From Kocuria coralli (GTDB lineage: Bacteria > Actinomycetota > Actinomycetes > Actinomycetales > Micrococcaceae), in assembly GCF_008831305.1 (NCBI RefSeq), contig NZ_ML708616.1:1-64000 (forward strand): a DNA stretch of 64,000 nt, written 5' to 3'. The translations under genes and the position numbers were made by a program. Each line of letters opens with the position of its first letter. The stretch's first letter is position 1. The notes below the pieces were generated by a model. That model made no database searches. It worked only from the letters and a program-made list of their open reading frames with translations, and was not told where the DNA came from. Positions 25,319-33,451 of the stretch are shown piece by piece.

Positions 25319-26341
25319 TCAGCGCCAACCTAGAGCCGGAGCGACGTCCTTCAGGATCGCCTCGATGACATGCGCGTTGTACTCGACGCCCAGCTGGTTC
25401 GGCACCGTCAGAAGGAGGGTGTCGGCCTCGGCGATCGCCTCGTCCTGGGACAGCTCGTCGATCAGGACATCCGGCTCGGCCGCGTAGGTGCGGCCGAAGA
25501 CCGAGCGCACGTTGTCGATGATCCCGACCTGGTCCGACTTCTCCCGGTTGACGCCGAAATACGCTCGATCCAGGTCATTGACCAGCGCGAAGATGCTGCG
25601 GCTCACGGAGACTCGCGGCTCGTGGTCATGACCGGCCTCGGCCCAGGCCTGGCGGAATGCCCGGATCTGCTTGGCCTGCTGGACGTGGAACGGCTCGCCG
25701 GACTCATCGGTCTTCAGCGTGGAACTCATGAGGTTCATGCCCAGCTCAGCGCTCCAGCGCGCCGTCGCGTCTGACGCGGCGCCCCACCAGATGCGCTCCC
25801 GCAGGCCCTCCGAATAGGGCTCGATGCGCAGCAGGCCGGGCGGATTCGGGAACATGGGCCGGGGGCTCGGCTGCGCGAACTGCTTGCCCGAAAGCGCCTC
25901 CAGGGCGAGCTCGGTGTGCCTCCTGGCCATGTCGGCGTCCGACTCCCCTTCAGCGGGCTCGAAGCCGAAGTACCGCCAGCCGTCGATCACCTGCTCGGGC
26001 GATCCGCGGGAAATCCCTAGCTGGAGCCTGCCTCCGGCGATGAGATCGGCCGCGCCGGCGTCCTCGGCGAAGGTCAGGGGGTTCGAATACCGCATATCCA
26101 CGACGCCGGTGCCGATCTCGATACGGCTCGTCCTGGCTCCTACCGCGGCGAGCAGCGGGAACGGCGAGCCGAGCTGCCGGGCGAAGTGGTGGACCCGGAA
26201 ATACGCACCGTCCGCGCCGAGCTCCTCGGCCGCCACGGCGAGGTCGATGCTCTGGAGCAGCGCATCCGAGGCTGATTGGGTGGACGACGTGGGGTGTGGG
26301 CTCCAGTGCCCGAAGGACAGGAAACCGATCTTCTTGCTCAC
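25319..26341 (-). CDS. LLM-class flavin-dependent oxidoreductase (luciferase-like)
   Basis: A 340-residue TIM-barrel flavin enzyme. Typical elements are KIGFLSFGHWSP at the start, LAVAAEELGADGAYFRVHHF (catalytic His region), RIEIGTGVVDMRYSNPLTFAEDAGAADLIAGGRLQLGISRG, and a C-terminal helix after LLTVPNQLGVEYNAHVIEAIL. These enzymes use FMNH2 to oxidise or cleave small organic substrates. I prefer the GTG at 26341 behind GAGG because it begins directly with the first strand; a frame open to 26458 adds residues that overlap the operators of the divergent TetR gene. The divergent regulator probably controls it as well. Confidence 0.87.
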   Translation of the reverse strand: MSKKIGFLSFGHWSPHPTSSTQSASDALLQSIDLAVAAEELGADGAYFRVHHFARQLGSPFPLLAAVGARTSRIEIGTGVVDMRYSNPLTFAEDAGAADLIAGGRLQLGISRGSPEQVIDGWRYFGFEPAEGESDADMARRHTELALEALSGKQFAQPSPRPMFPNPPGLLRIEPYSEGLRERIWWGAASDATARWSAELGMNLMSSTLKTDESGEPFHVQQAKQIRAFRQAWAEAGHDHEPRVSVSRSIFALVNDLDRAYFGVNREKSDQVGIIDNVRSVFGRTYAAEPDVLIDELSQDEAIAEADTLLLTVPNQLGVEYNAHVIEAILKDVAPALGWR

Positions 26342-26427
26342 GTGCACACTAACCTCACGGGACCGCCCCGTATTCCGCCGGCCCGGCGCGCCTCCCTCAT
26401 AAGGGGACGTGTCACAGATCTCAAAAA

Positions 26428-26475
26428 TTGCAGTTGTGCAAAAAGTGCTGGAGTGCAAATATTGCAGTCATGCAA
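26428..26475. promoter_or_regulatory. Three clustered TTGCA-type palindromes, TetR operator array
   Basis: TTGCAGTTGTGCAA (26428-26441) and TTGCAGTCATGCAA (26462-26475) are near-identical inverted repeats (TTGCA-N4-TGCAA), the second overlapping the TetR start codon. Between them TGCAAATATTGCA (26454-26466) is another perfect palindrome with TGCAA arms. The cluster lies in the divergent region between the LLM oxidoreductase and TetR-MFS genes, suited to repress both directions. Confidence 0.75.
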
Positions 26476-27093
26476 GAAAAGAGTCTCAGGGAACGGAAGA
26501 AGGCGGAGACCTGGGAGGCCATCCACCGTGAGGCCGCCGAGGCCGTGCTGGAGCGCGGCCTGGATTCGGTGACGGTCGATGAGATCGCCCAAGCGGTCGG
26601 CATCTCCTCGCGCACCTTCTTCAACTATTTCCCCACCAAAGACCACGCCGTCCTGGGCCTCAGGGACCCGGTGGTCCCTGAGGACACGCTGGCGGACCTG
26701 ACGCCGGGCTCCGGCCTGCTGCGGCAAGTGGTCACCTTGCTGGACCAGGTGGTCGTATCGGCGCGACCGGCCACCACGCCGTCCCTGCGCCACCGCCTGC
26801 TGAATCAGCACCCCGAGCTGATGGGGCTGCACAAGCAGACTCTGCACCGCACGGAGGACCTGGTGCGCGCGGCGCTGCTGCAACGGCTGGCCGAACAGCC
26901 GCCGTCGGACCTGACCGAGGACGACGCCGTGTCCATGACCGAACGCGTCCGGATGCTCGTCCTCGTGGCAGGCAGCATTCTCCGCTTCGCGTGGACCGGT
27001 TCGGGGCATGTGCCCGGCCAGGACCCCACCCCCCAGGACTACGACCACGCCGTCGCGGTCTATCACTTCTTGAACAGAACGGACCTGTCATGA
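26470..27093 (+). CDS. TetR-family transcriptional regulator
   Basis: A 207-residue repressor. The helix-turn-helix is ETWEAIHREAAEAVLERGLDSVTVDEIAQAVGISSRTFFNYFPTKDHAVLG, a textbook TetR N-terminus with the NYFPTKD end. The C-terminal ligand domain is helical (LLDQVVVSARP, then RMLVLVAGSILRFAWTGSG). The ATG at 26470 is preferred over an upstream in-frame start because MQEKSLRERKK directly precedes helix 1. The TGA overlaps the ATG of a DHA2-type MFS gene, and palindromes of the TTGCA type overlap the start, indicating an autoregulated efflux operon. Confidence 0.92.
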   Translation: MQEKSLRERKKAETWEAIHREAAEAVLERGLDSVTVDEIAQAVGISSRTFFNYFPTKDHAVLGLRDPVVPEDTLADLTPGSGLLRQVVTLLDQVVVSARPATTPSLRHRLLNQHPELMGLHKQTLHRTEDLVRAALLQRLAEQPPSDLTEDDAVSMTERVRMLVLVAGSILRFAWTGSGHVPGQDPTPQDYDHAVAVYHFLNRTDLS

Positions 27094-28736
27094 CCACAAC
27101 CGACTACTCGGAGCGCGAGCCGCATCCCGAGACGGCGCCGACCACTGTGGTCGGCGCTTCGACCGGTACTGCCGGTGCGCCGCCCTGGGACTACGAGACC
27201 GAGGAGACGGACGGCTCCAACCGCAGGCGTCTCCTGCCGATCTTCCTGGGCCTGATGGTGGTGATGCTGCTGGCGGCACTGGACCAGACGATCTTCTCGA
27301 CCGCCCTGCCCACGATCGTGGGAGATCTCGACGGCGTTCACCAGATGCAGTGGGTGATCACCGGCTACATCCTCGCCTCGACCGTGATGATGCCCGTGTA
27401 CGGCAAGATCGGCGACCAGATCGGACGCAAGCCCGTCCTCCTGGCCGCGATCACCCTGTTCATGGTCGGATCCGCGATCAGCGGCCTGGCCACCAACATC
27501 GACTGGATGATCGCCGGCCGTGTGGTCCAGGGCCTGGGTGGCGGCGGTCTGATGATCCTCTCGCAGACCGTGATCGCCGACGTCGTCCCTCCGCGTGATC
27601 GCGGACGCTACATGGGCCTGATGGGCGGCGTCTTCGCGCTGGCCTCCGTCGCCGGGCCGCTGCTGGGCGGGTGGCTGACCACCGGACCCGGCTGGCGCTG
27701 GGCGTTCTGGATCAACATCCCCCTGGGGCTGTTCGCGTTCGGCCTGTTCGCCTTCCTGCTGAAGCTGCCCCGCCCGCAGCAGCAGGTCAAGGTGGACTTC
27801 GCCGGAATGGCCACTCTGGGGGCCGCCACCGTGGCCCTGATCCTTGCTGCCACCTGGGGCGGCAACGACTACGACTGGGGTTCCTGGCAGATCCTGTCCT
27901 TGTTCGGGGCCGCCGTGGTCCTGGCCGTGATCTTCGTACTGATCGAGCGTAAGGCCGCTCAGCCCGTCCTGCCGCTGTCCCTGTTCAGCAACCGGAGCTT
28001 CACGCTGACGATGCTGGCCGGCCTGTTCATGGGGATCGCGATGTTCGGAGCCCTGGGCTACATGCCCACCTACCTGCAGATGGTGCACGGCGCCAGCGCC
28101 ACGGAATCCGGCCTGCTCATGATCCCCATGATGGCGTGCATGCTCGCCACCTCGATCATCACGGGCCAGGTGGTCAGCAAGACCGGCCGGTACAAGATCT
28201 TCCCGCTCATCGGCATGGTGATCATCGCGGGGGCCCTGGTGATGATGGGCCAGCTCTCCGCGGATCTCCCCGTGTGGCGCGTCTGCCTGGCGCTGGGCGT
28301 GCTCGGCATCGGCCTGGGCATGACGATGCAGATCCTGGTGCTGATCGTCCAGAACGTGTTCCCGCCCTCCATGGTCGGCACGGCGACGGCGGGCAACAAC
28401 TTCTTCCGCCAGGTCGGCGCCACTCTGGGCTCGGCCGTGGTGGGAAGCCTGTTCGCCTCGCGCCTCATGGACATGCTCTCCGAGCGGATGCCCGCGCAGG
28501 CCATGACCGGTGCGGGCGGCGGGGACGCCAGCGCCGACTTCACGCCGGAGCTCGTGCGGTCGCTTCCGGAGCAGATCCAGTCGATCGTGATCGGGTCCTA
28601 CAACGACGCCCTGATCCCGGTCTACCTGTGGCTCGTGCCGTTCGTCGTCGTCGGGGCGATCCTGATGTTCTTCGTCCCCGAGACCGCGCTGCGCACGTCC
28701 AACAAGGTGAGCGAGGACTCCGGAATCCAGGAGTGA
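27090..28736 (+). CDS. DHA2-family MFS drug efflux transporter (EmrB/QacA type)
   Basis: A 548-residue major facilitator with 14 hydrophobic segments. Motif D1 is LDQTIFSTALPTIVGDL, followed by QWVITGYILASTVMMPVYGK and motif A GKIGDQIGRKPVLL; motif C is in VAGPLLGGWLTTGPGWRWAFWINIPLG. A 50-residue charged N-terminus precedes helix 1. The large loop between helices 13 and 14 (SERMPAQAMTGAGGGDASADFTPE region) is typical of DHA2 members. The ATG overlaps the TetR stop (ATGA). Together they form a proton-driven multidrug efflux module; substrate specificity cannot be read. Two hairpins follow the stop. Confidence 0.93.
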   Translation: MTTTDYSEREPHPETAPTTVVGASTGTAGAPPWDYETEETDGSNRRRLLPIFLGLMVVMLLAALDQTIFSTALPTIVGDLDGVHQMQWVITGYILASTVMMPVYGKIGDQIGRKPVLLAAITLFMVGSAISGLATNIDWMIAGRVVQGLGGGGLMILSQTVIADVVPPRDRGRYMGLMGGVFALASVAGPLLGGWLTTGPGWRWAFWINIPLGLFAFGLFAFLLKLPRPQQQVKVDFAGMATLGAATVALILAATWGGNDYDWGSWQILSLFGAAVVLAVIFVLIERKAAQPVLPLSLFSNRSFTLTMLAGLFMGIAMFGALGYMPTYLQMVHGASATESGLLMIPMMACMLATSIITGQVVSKTGRYKIFPLIGMVIIAGALVMMGQLSADLPVWRVCLALGVLGIGLGMTMQILVLIVQNVFPPSMVGTATAGNNFFRQVGATLGSAVVGSLFASRLMDMLSERMPAQAMTGAGGGDASADFTPELVRSLPEQIQSIVIGSYNDALIPVYLWLVPFVVVGAILMFFVPETALRTSNKVSEDSGIQE

Positions 28737-28751
28737 GCACCGCCTCGGGTT

Positions 28752-28821
28752 CTCAGAGCCCGAGGACGCTCTGAGAGACTGGCCGGGACCCGGATCATGA
28801 GTGATCCGGGTCCCGGCCAGT
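28752..28821. terminator. Double hairpin terminator after the MFS gene
   Basis: CTCAGAGC/GCTCTGAG (28752-28775) is followed at once by a perfect 20-bp stem, starting ACTGGCCGGGACCCGGATCA (28778-28797), closing at 28821 after a TGAG loop. It separates the MFS gene from the aldehyde dehydrogenase gene. Confidence 0.82.
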
Positions 28822-28897
28822 TCCCGATCCGCTCTGGCCGCCTCTGCGACCCGGCAGAGACCCAGCCCGCTGAACACCGGCACGCAAAGGAGCGACC

Positions 28898-30355
28898 GTG
28901 GGACTTCTGGACACCGCCCTGTTCGAGAACGCCGTTTTCACCGGCCGATGGACGTCAGGGGGCGGCGACCCGCTGACGGTCCGCAACCCCGCCAACGACG
29001 ACGTCCTGGCCACCGTGGGGACCGCCACCCCCGACGAGGTCCGCGAGGCCGCGACTCGTGCGGCGAAAGCCCAGGAGGAGTGGGCACGGACCAAGCCGTC
29101 CGAACGGGCCGCGATCATGCGCCGTGCCGGGCAGATCATCGAGGACTACGCGGAGGAGATCGCCGGCTGGGTAGTGCGCGAGACGGGAGGCATCCCGCCC
29201 AAGGCGGATCTGGAGGTCCACGTCGGAGCAGCCGAGTGCTACGAAGCCTCCGCCCTGCCCACGCACCCTCAGGGCCAGTGGCTGCCCTCCGACTCCGCCC
29301 ACTGGTCGCTGGCCAGGCGTCGCCCGGCAGGCGTGGTCACGGTGATCTCCCCGTTCAACTTCCCCCTCATCCTGTCGATCCGGTCGGCCGCTCCCGCCCT
29401 GGCCCTGGGCAACTCGGTGCTGCTCAAGCCGGATCCGCGCACCACCGTGACGGGCGGATTCCTGATCGCCCGCGCCTTCGAAGAGGCCGGCCTGCCCGAG
29501 GGGGTGCTCCAGGTCCTGCCCGGGGGAGGGGACGTCGGAGCGGCGGCCGTCGCCGCCGACGAGGTCCGCATCGTCTCGTTCACCGGCTCGACCGCAGCCG
29601 GGCGGATCGTCGGTGCCGAGGGCGGCAGGCTCCTCAAGCGCACGCACCTGGAACTGGGCGGCAACAACGCCGTCGTCGTCCTGCCCGGGGCGGACCTGGA
29701 CCTCGCGTCCTCGGCCGGTGCCATGGGCTCGTTCTTCCACCAAGGCCAGATCTGCATGACCACGGGCCGTCACGTGGTGCATGAGGAGGTCTACGACGAG
29801 TACCTCGCCAAGCTCTCCGAGCGCGCGGACAACCTGGTGGTGGGCGACCCCTCCGCGGGGCCGGTCCACCTGGGGCCGATCATCGACGAGAGGCAGCTCA
29901 AGAACATCGATTCCATCGTCCAGGAGACCGTGATCGCCGGGGCCTCCGTGCGGTCGGGAGCCACCCATGACGGATTGTTCTACCGCCCGACGGTCCTGGC
30001 CGACCTCACCCCGGAGATGCCCGCGTGGAAGGACGAGATCTTCGGCCCCGTGGCGCCCGTGCTCTCCGTCGGCTCGGCGGACGAGGCCGTGCAGATGGTC
30101 AACGCCTCGGACTACGGCCTGTCCGTCTCCGTCATCGGCCCCGTCTCCGAGGCCATGAAGGTGGCCGACGGCGTTCGGTCCGGCAAGGTGCACATCAATG
30201 AGATGACCGTGGGGGACCAGGCCCACGCCCCGTTCGGCGGCGTGGGCGACTCCGGGACGGGATCGCGTTTCGGCGGGGCCGACGCGAACATCGAGGCCTT
30301 CACCGAGACCCAGTGGGTGACCGTCTCCCCGGAGATCGTCCGGTACCCGTTCTGA
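28898..30355 (+). CDS. NAD(P)-dependent aldehyde dehydrogenase (benzaldehyde/vanillin-type)
   Basis: A 485-residue aldehyde dehydrogenase. The catalytic Glu is in THLELGGNN, and the nucleophilic Cys in FFHQGQICMTTGRHVVHE. VTVISPFNFPLILSIRS and SFTGSTAAGRIVG form the cofactor site, and EIFGPVAPVLSVG is the conserved C-terminal block. The Q-I-C-M-T and SPFNFPL sequences resemble the benzaldehyde/salicylaldehyde/vanillin dehydrogenase branch. GTG 28898 follows AAAGGAGCGACC. No aromatic degradation genes lie nearby, so the physiological aldehyde is uncertain. It stands alone, between the MFS terminator and the convergent PhzF-like gene. Confidence 0.88.
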   Translation: MGLLDTALFENAVFTGRWTSGGGDPLTVRNPANDDVLATVGTATPDEVREAATRAAKAQEEWARTKPSERAAIMRRAGQIIEDYAEEIAGWVVRETGGIPPKADLEVHVGAAECYEASALPTHPQGQWLPSDSAHWSLARRRPAGVVTVISPFNFPLILSIRSAAPALALGNSVLLKPDPRTTVTGGFLIARAFEEAGLPEGVLQVLPGGGDVGAAAVAADEVRIVSFTGSTAAGRIVGAEGGRLLKRTHLELGGNNAVVVLPGADLDLASSAGAMGSFFHQGQICMTTGRHVVHEEVYDEYLAKLSERADNLVVGDPSAGPVHLGPIIDERQLKNIDSIVQETVIAGASVRSGATHDGLFYRPTVLADLTPEMPAWKDEIFGPVAPVLSVGSADEAVQMVNASDYGLSVSVIGPVSEAMKVADGVRSGKVHINEMTVGDQAHAPFGGVGDSGTGSRFGGADANIEAFTETQWVTVSPEIVRYPF

Positions 30356-30431
30356 TCCGGCTTGGCCTGATCCGGCCTGTCCCGACCCGCCCCGGCCTGG
30401 CATCGGCCCTGACCTGGCCGATCCAGCGGGT

Positions 30432-31277
30432 TCAGGCGCTGAGGCTGATCTGCCCGCGCACCCGCGAGGTGACGGGACCCCCGATCCAGACCTCGGAGCC
30501 CCTGGTCTCGACCTGAACCGTGGCGGCGCGACCGAGGGCCGTGCCCTGGGAGACCGTGTACGACCGGGGTGCGATCTCCTGCGGCACCAGCCAGGCGGCG
30601 AAGCTCGCGCTGAGTGCGGCCGCCGCGGGATACTCCGCGACGCCCAGGGACGGCGCGAAGGAACGCAGTTCGAAATGGGTGCGACCGCCCTCGGGGTAGG
30701 CGCCCATGACCCCCACGCACAGCTGCCCGAGCTCGTGGATATTGGGATCCATGGCCTTCACCGTCTCGGCGTCCGAGATCAGCAGGCCCAGGAACCCCGG
30801 GCCGTTGTCCAGCCACGTGGTGGCCTTGATGTCCTCATGGTCCAGGCCGAGGACCTCGCGGGCGATCTCCACGGTGAGCTCGTCGGGAACGCCCCGGTCG
30901 TACGACGGCGGAGCCGTGAACTGCAGGTTGTCGCCCGGCCCGACGGCGATGTGCACCAGGCCCGCGTCGCACTCCTGGACGACCCCGCCCGGTGAGCGGG
31001 GTTCATGGCCCTGATCCAGCCAGGCGCGGCAGGCCGCGAGGGTGGACAGCCCCGCGAAGCGGACCTCGGTGGTGGGTGCGAAGCACCGCAGTCTGTAGTC
31101 GGCCCCGGCTTGGGTCGGCGGGAGCACGAAACCCACCTCGGTCGCGGCCGACCAGCTGGCGATGGCCGACATCTCCGGATCCGTGAGTTCGCCGGCATCC
31201 AGCACGACGGCGACGGGGCTGCCCTGGAACGGCGCTGCGGCGAAGACGTCCACGACGAGATGGGGAAGAACGCTCAT
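30432..31277 (-). CDS. PhzF-like protein with altered catalytic motifs
   Basis: A 281-residue PhzF-family protein collinear with the one at 17790-18647. DVFAAAPFQGSPVAVVLDAGEL and E47 in SAATEVGFV are kept, as is the QECDAGLV segment. However, the AGHPT motif reads AGLSTLAA, so the His at position 77 is Leu, and the EDPVTGS motif reads AEYPAAAALSASFAAW, losing the Asp and the Gly-Ser phosphate-type loop. It may have lost isomerase activity or bind a different ligand. The ATG at 31277 starts MSVLPHLVVDVF. It is convergent with the aldehyde dehydrogenase gene and about 100 bases downstream of the TOPRIM gene stop. Confidence 0.82.
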   Translation of the reverse strand: MSVLPHLVVDVFAAAPFQGSPVAVVLDAGELTDPEMSAIASWSAATEVGFVLPPTQAGADYRLRCFAPTTEVRFAGLSTLAACRAWLDQGHEPRSPGGVVQECDAGLVHIAVGPGDNLQFTAPPSYDRGVPDELTVEIAREVLGLDHEDIKATTWLDNGPGFLGLLISDAETVKAMDPNIHELGQLCVGVMGAYPEGGRTHFELRSFAPSLGVAEYPAAAALSASFAAWLVPQEIAPRSYTVSQGTALGRAATVQVETRGSEVWIGGPVTSRVRGQISLSA

Positions 31278-31378
31278 GTTCCCGAGATTAAGGGCAAGCG
31301 CGCTGCCCGATGGCACCGAGAGAGGGCCTGTGGAGGGATGACCACGTAAAAGCGGACGGACTCATGCCTAGTCCTCAA

Positions 31379-32407
31379 CTAGTCCTCAACCATCCCGGCC
31401 AAGGCGGTACACAGCCGGCACAGAGCCGGTGGCATGTCCTCGAGCTCTGCCCGCACGGCCGCCGTCCGCAACGCCCGGTGGTTCTTCGCCGCCAGTTCCT
31501 CGCCCAGCGCGCCGAGGGCGGCCATGAAGGAGGGCCAGGCCGACAACTGGGCCTCCAGGTCGGCTGAGAAGGCGCACCACCGGCTTCCGGCCGTGCTCGG
31601 ACCGCCGAACTCCCAGCCCGCCTCCTGAGGGGCGAGCCCGCGGAGCAGGTTCTCCGTCTGGATCCGCCGGGTCCGGGCCACCCGGTGCGCCATGGCAGGA
31701 CCCGTGGGGATGGGACCGCCGTCGCCGTCGAAGACCACATATGTCCGGACGCCCAGGCGAGTGGCCAGAAGATTGAGGGCCGCCATCCGGACCTTGCTGT
31801 GGGCGGCCACCACGGCGATGCCGGGTAGGGCGAAGCGACGGATCAGGACCTCGAAGACGGCCCGGTCCGTCCGGCCCTCGACCAGCACGGCCCTCTCGGC
31901 GCGGAGCAGGCGGGTAAAGGAGAGGGCGTCCGTGGAGGTCAGCTCGCGGAAGACATCGTTGCGGCTCCGCCCGAGTTCCCGCGCCACCGATCCCACGTCC
32001 GCCCGGAAGGAGCCCGCGGAGCCGCAGGGTGGGATCCTGATCACGGTCTCCGCCCATTCCGGCGGGATCAGGTCGTCGTCGCCGGGCAGCACGAGCAGAT
32101 CCCGCTGACCGCAATCCGCGGCCAGGCGCCTCGCGGAGGCCGTGTGCTGCTTGAGCTCGCGCAAGGCGCATGCGGCTGCGGAGGGGGAGTCCGCGGCCAG
32201 CCGCGACCGCTCCGGAAAGGGAGAGCGCCGGTCCAGCACGGTTCCGCGGGAGACACCCCAGCGCGCCAGGGCGCATTCCACGGCGTCGTCGGTAAGCCGG
32301 GCTGCCGGAGACCCGGCGGCCACGACCACCGTGAGGCGGACGGCCGGGACGGCGGCCCGGCCCCCGGGCGGTCTCGATCGGTTCCGCTGCGGGCTGGAGG
32401 GCGGCAC
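31379..32407 (-). CDS. Stand-alone TOPRIM-domain protein (OLD-like nuclease domain)
   Basis: A 342-residue protein. The central part (about residues 165-235) is a TOPRIM fold as in OLD-family nucleases: RAVLVEGRTDRAVFEVLIRRF supplies the catalytic Glu, followed by GIAVVAAHSKVRMAALNLLATRLG and VRTYVVFDGDGG with the DxD metal motif. The N-terminus (LTVVVAAGSPAARLTDDAVECALARWGV) looks like a second Rossmann-like piece, and no ABC-ATPase head with Walker motifs is present, unlike full OLD proteins. The C-terminal 100 residues are helical. The GTG start at 32407 is not well supported by a ribosome site. Functions of ATPase-less TOPRIM proteins include RNA/DNA cleavage and phage defence, but none is demonstrated here. 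Confidence 0.7.
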   Translation of the reverse strand: MPPSSPQRNRSRPPGGRAAVPAVRLTVVVAAGSPAARLTDDAVECALARWGVSRGTVLDRRSPFPERSRLAADSPSAAACALRELKQHTASARRLAADCGQRDLLVLPGDDDLIPPEWAETVIRIPPCGSAGSFRADVGSVARELGRSRNDVFRELTSTDALSFTRLLRAERAVLVEGRTDRAVFEVLIRRFALPGIAVVAAHSKVRMAALNLLATRLGVRTYVVFDGDGGPIPTGPAMAHRVARTRRIQTENLLRGLAPQEAGWEFGGPSTAGSRWCAFSADLEAQLSAWPSFMAALGALGEELAAKNHRALRTAAVRAELEDMPPALCRLCTALAGMVED

Positions 32408-32596
32408 CCCTTCAGCATATGCACCGAGGAACGTTGTACTGTCGAATCATCCCTAAGTCGGAAACCGCGTGGGTGAAACCTGCCGTTGCGACCCACGGTT
32501 CATTCTCCCGAGGGATGTCCATGGCCCCCGGATCCGACACCATGGAATCAGCGACCCTCATGGGGTCGATTCACACTCAATCAGGAGGCGAAGGCG

Positions 32597-33451
32597 ATGG
32601 AACCGGCGGTCCTTGAGACCGAAAATCTGGTCAAGGTCTACGGACGCGGGGCTAACCGTTTTGATGCCCTCAAAGGGCTGACGCTGGAGATCCGGCGTGG
32701 AGAGTCAGTGGCGGTGATCGGGAAATCCGGTTCCGGTAAATCCACGCTGATGCACCTCATGGCGTTGCTGGACCGCCCCTCCCAGGGGGTGGTGGCGCTC
32801 AACGGCCGTCCCGTGTCGGAATTGAAGAACAAGGAGATCCACAAGCTCAGGAACGAGAGTTTCGGGTTCGTCTTCCAGCAGTTCTTCCTGAACCCCAATC
32901 AGACCGTCCTGGAAAACGTGGTGCTTCCGCTCAAGATCGCCGGCGTGGCCAAACGCGAGCGCAATCGCCGCGGCATGGAGGCTCTCGAGCGTCTGGAGAT
33001 GGCGGACAAGGCCAAGAACAAGGCGACTGATCTCTCCGGCGGCCAGAAGCAGCGCGCGTGCATCGCCCGTGCCCTGGTGACCAGCCCGTCCGTGATCTTC
33101 GCCGACGAGCCCACCGGCAACCTGGACTCGAACACCTCCGAGGTGGTCGAGGAGATCCTGTTCGGTCTGCAGCGCGAGCAGGGCATCACCCTGGTCATCG
33201 TCACTCACGACGACGACCTCGCGGCCAAGTGCGATCGCCGGATCTATCTCAAGGACGGCGAGATCGTGCAGGCCGAGGAGATCCACGCCGATTCGGCCGG
33301 TGCGCCCGCCCAGGGCACCACGGGCGGAGAGCGGGAGGACACCTCCACCGGCGCCCACGTCGCACCAGCACCCCAGTACCCGGCCACCGAGCCGTGGGCC
33401 GCCCCCGCGGACTCGGACGGCCCCAAACACCGTGAGGAGGGCACCCGATGA
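32597..33451 (+). CDS. ABC transporter ATPase, MacB/LolD-like
   Basis: A 284-residue ATPase. Walker A is [19 protein letters not shown], the Q-loop GFVFQQFFLNPNQTVLENV, signature DLSGGQKQRACIARALV, Walker B VIFADEPTGNLDS, and H-loop VIVTHDDDLA. The LDRPSQGVVALNGRP segment is typical of the MacB/LolD/FtsE group, whose partners work by mechanotransmission at the periplasmic or outer face. A 50-residue Pro/Thr-rich tail follows the core. ATG 32597 follows CAGGAGGCGAAGG. Its stop overlaps the permease ATG (ATGA). Confidence 0.92.
   Translation: MEPAVLETENLVKVYGRGANRFDALKGLTLEIRRGESVAVIGKSGSGKSTLMHLMALLDRPSQGVVALNGRPVSELKNKEIHKLRNESFGFVFQQFFLNPNQTVLENVVLPLKIAGVAKRERNRRGMEALERLEMADKAKNKATDLSGGQKQRACIARALVTSPSVIFADEPTGNLDSNTSEVVEEILFGLQREQGITLVIVTHDDDLAAKCDRRIYLKDGEIVQAEEIHADSAGAPAQGTTGGEREDTSTGAHVAPAPQYPATEPWAAPADSDGPKHREEGTR

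Noticed and set aside
26080-26100. GGTTCGAAT sequence resembling a tRNA T-arm
   Set aside because: It is inside the LLM oxidoreductase coding frame and has no acceptor or anticodon stem around it. A similar GGTTCGAAT at about 48980 is within the IolH-like gene. No tRNA was found in the window.
27063-28883. Minus-strand open frame of 606 codons
   Set aside because: Antisense to the DHA2-type MFS gene; composition rich in His, Gln and Asp without any recognisable motif.
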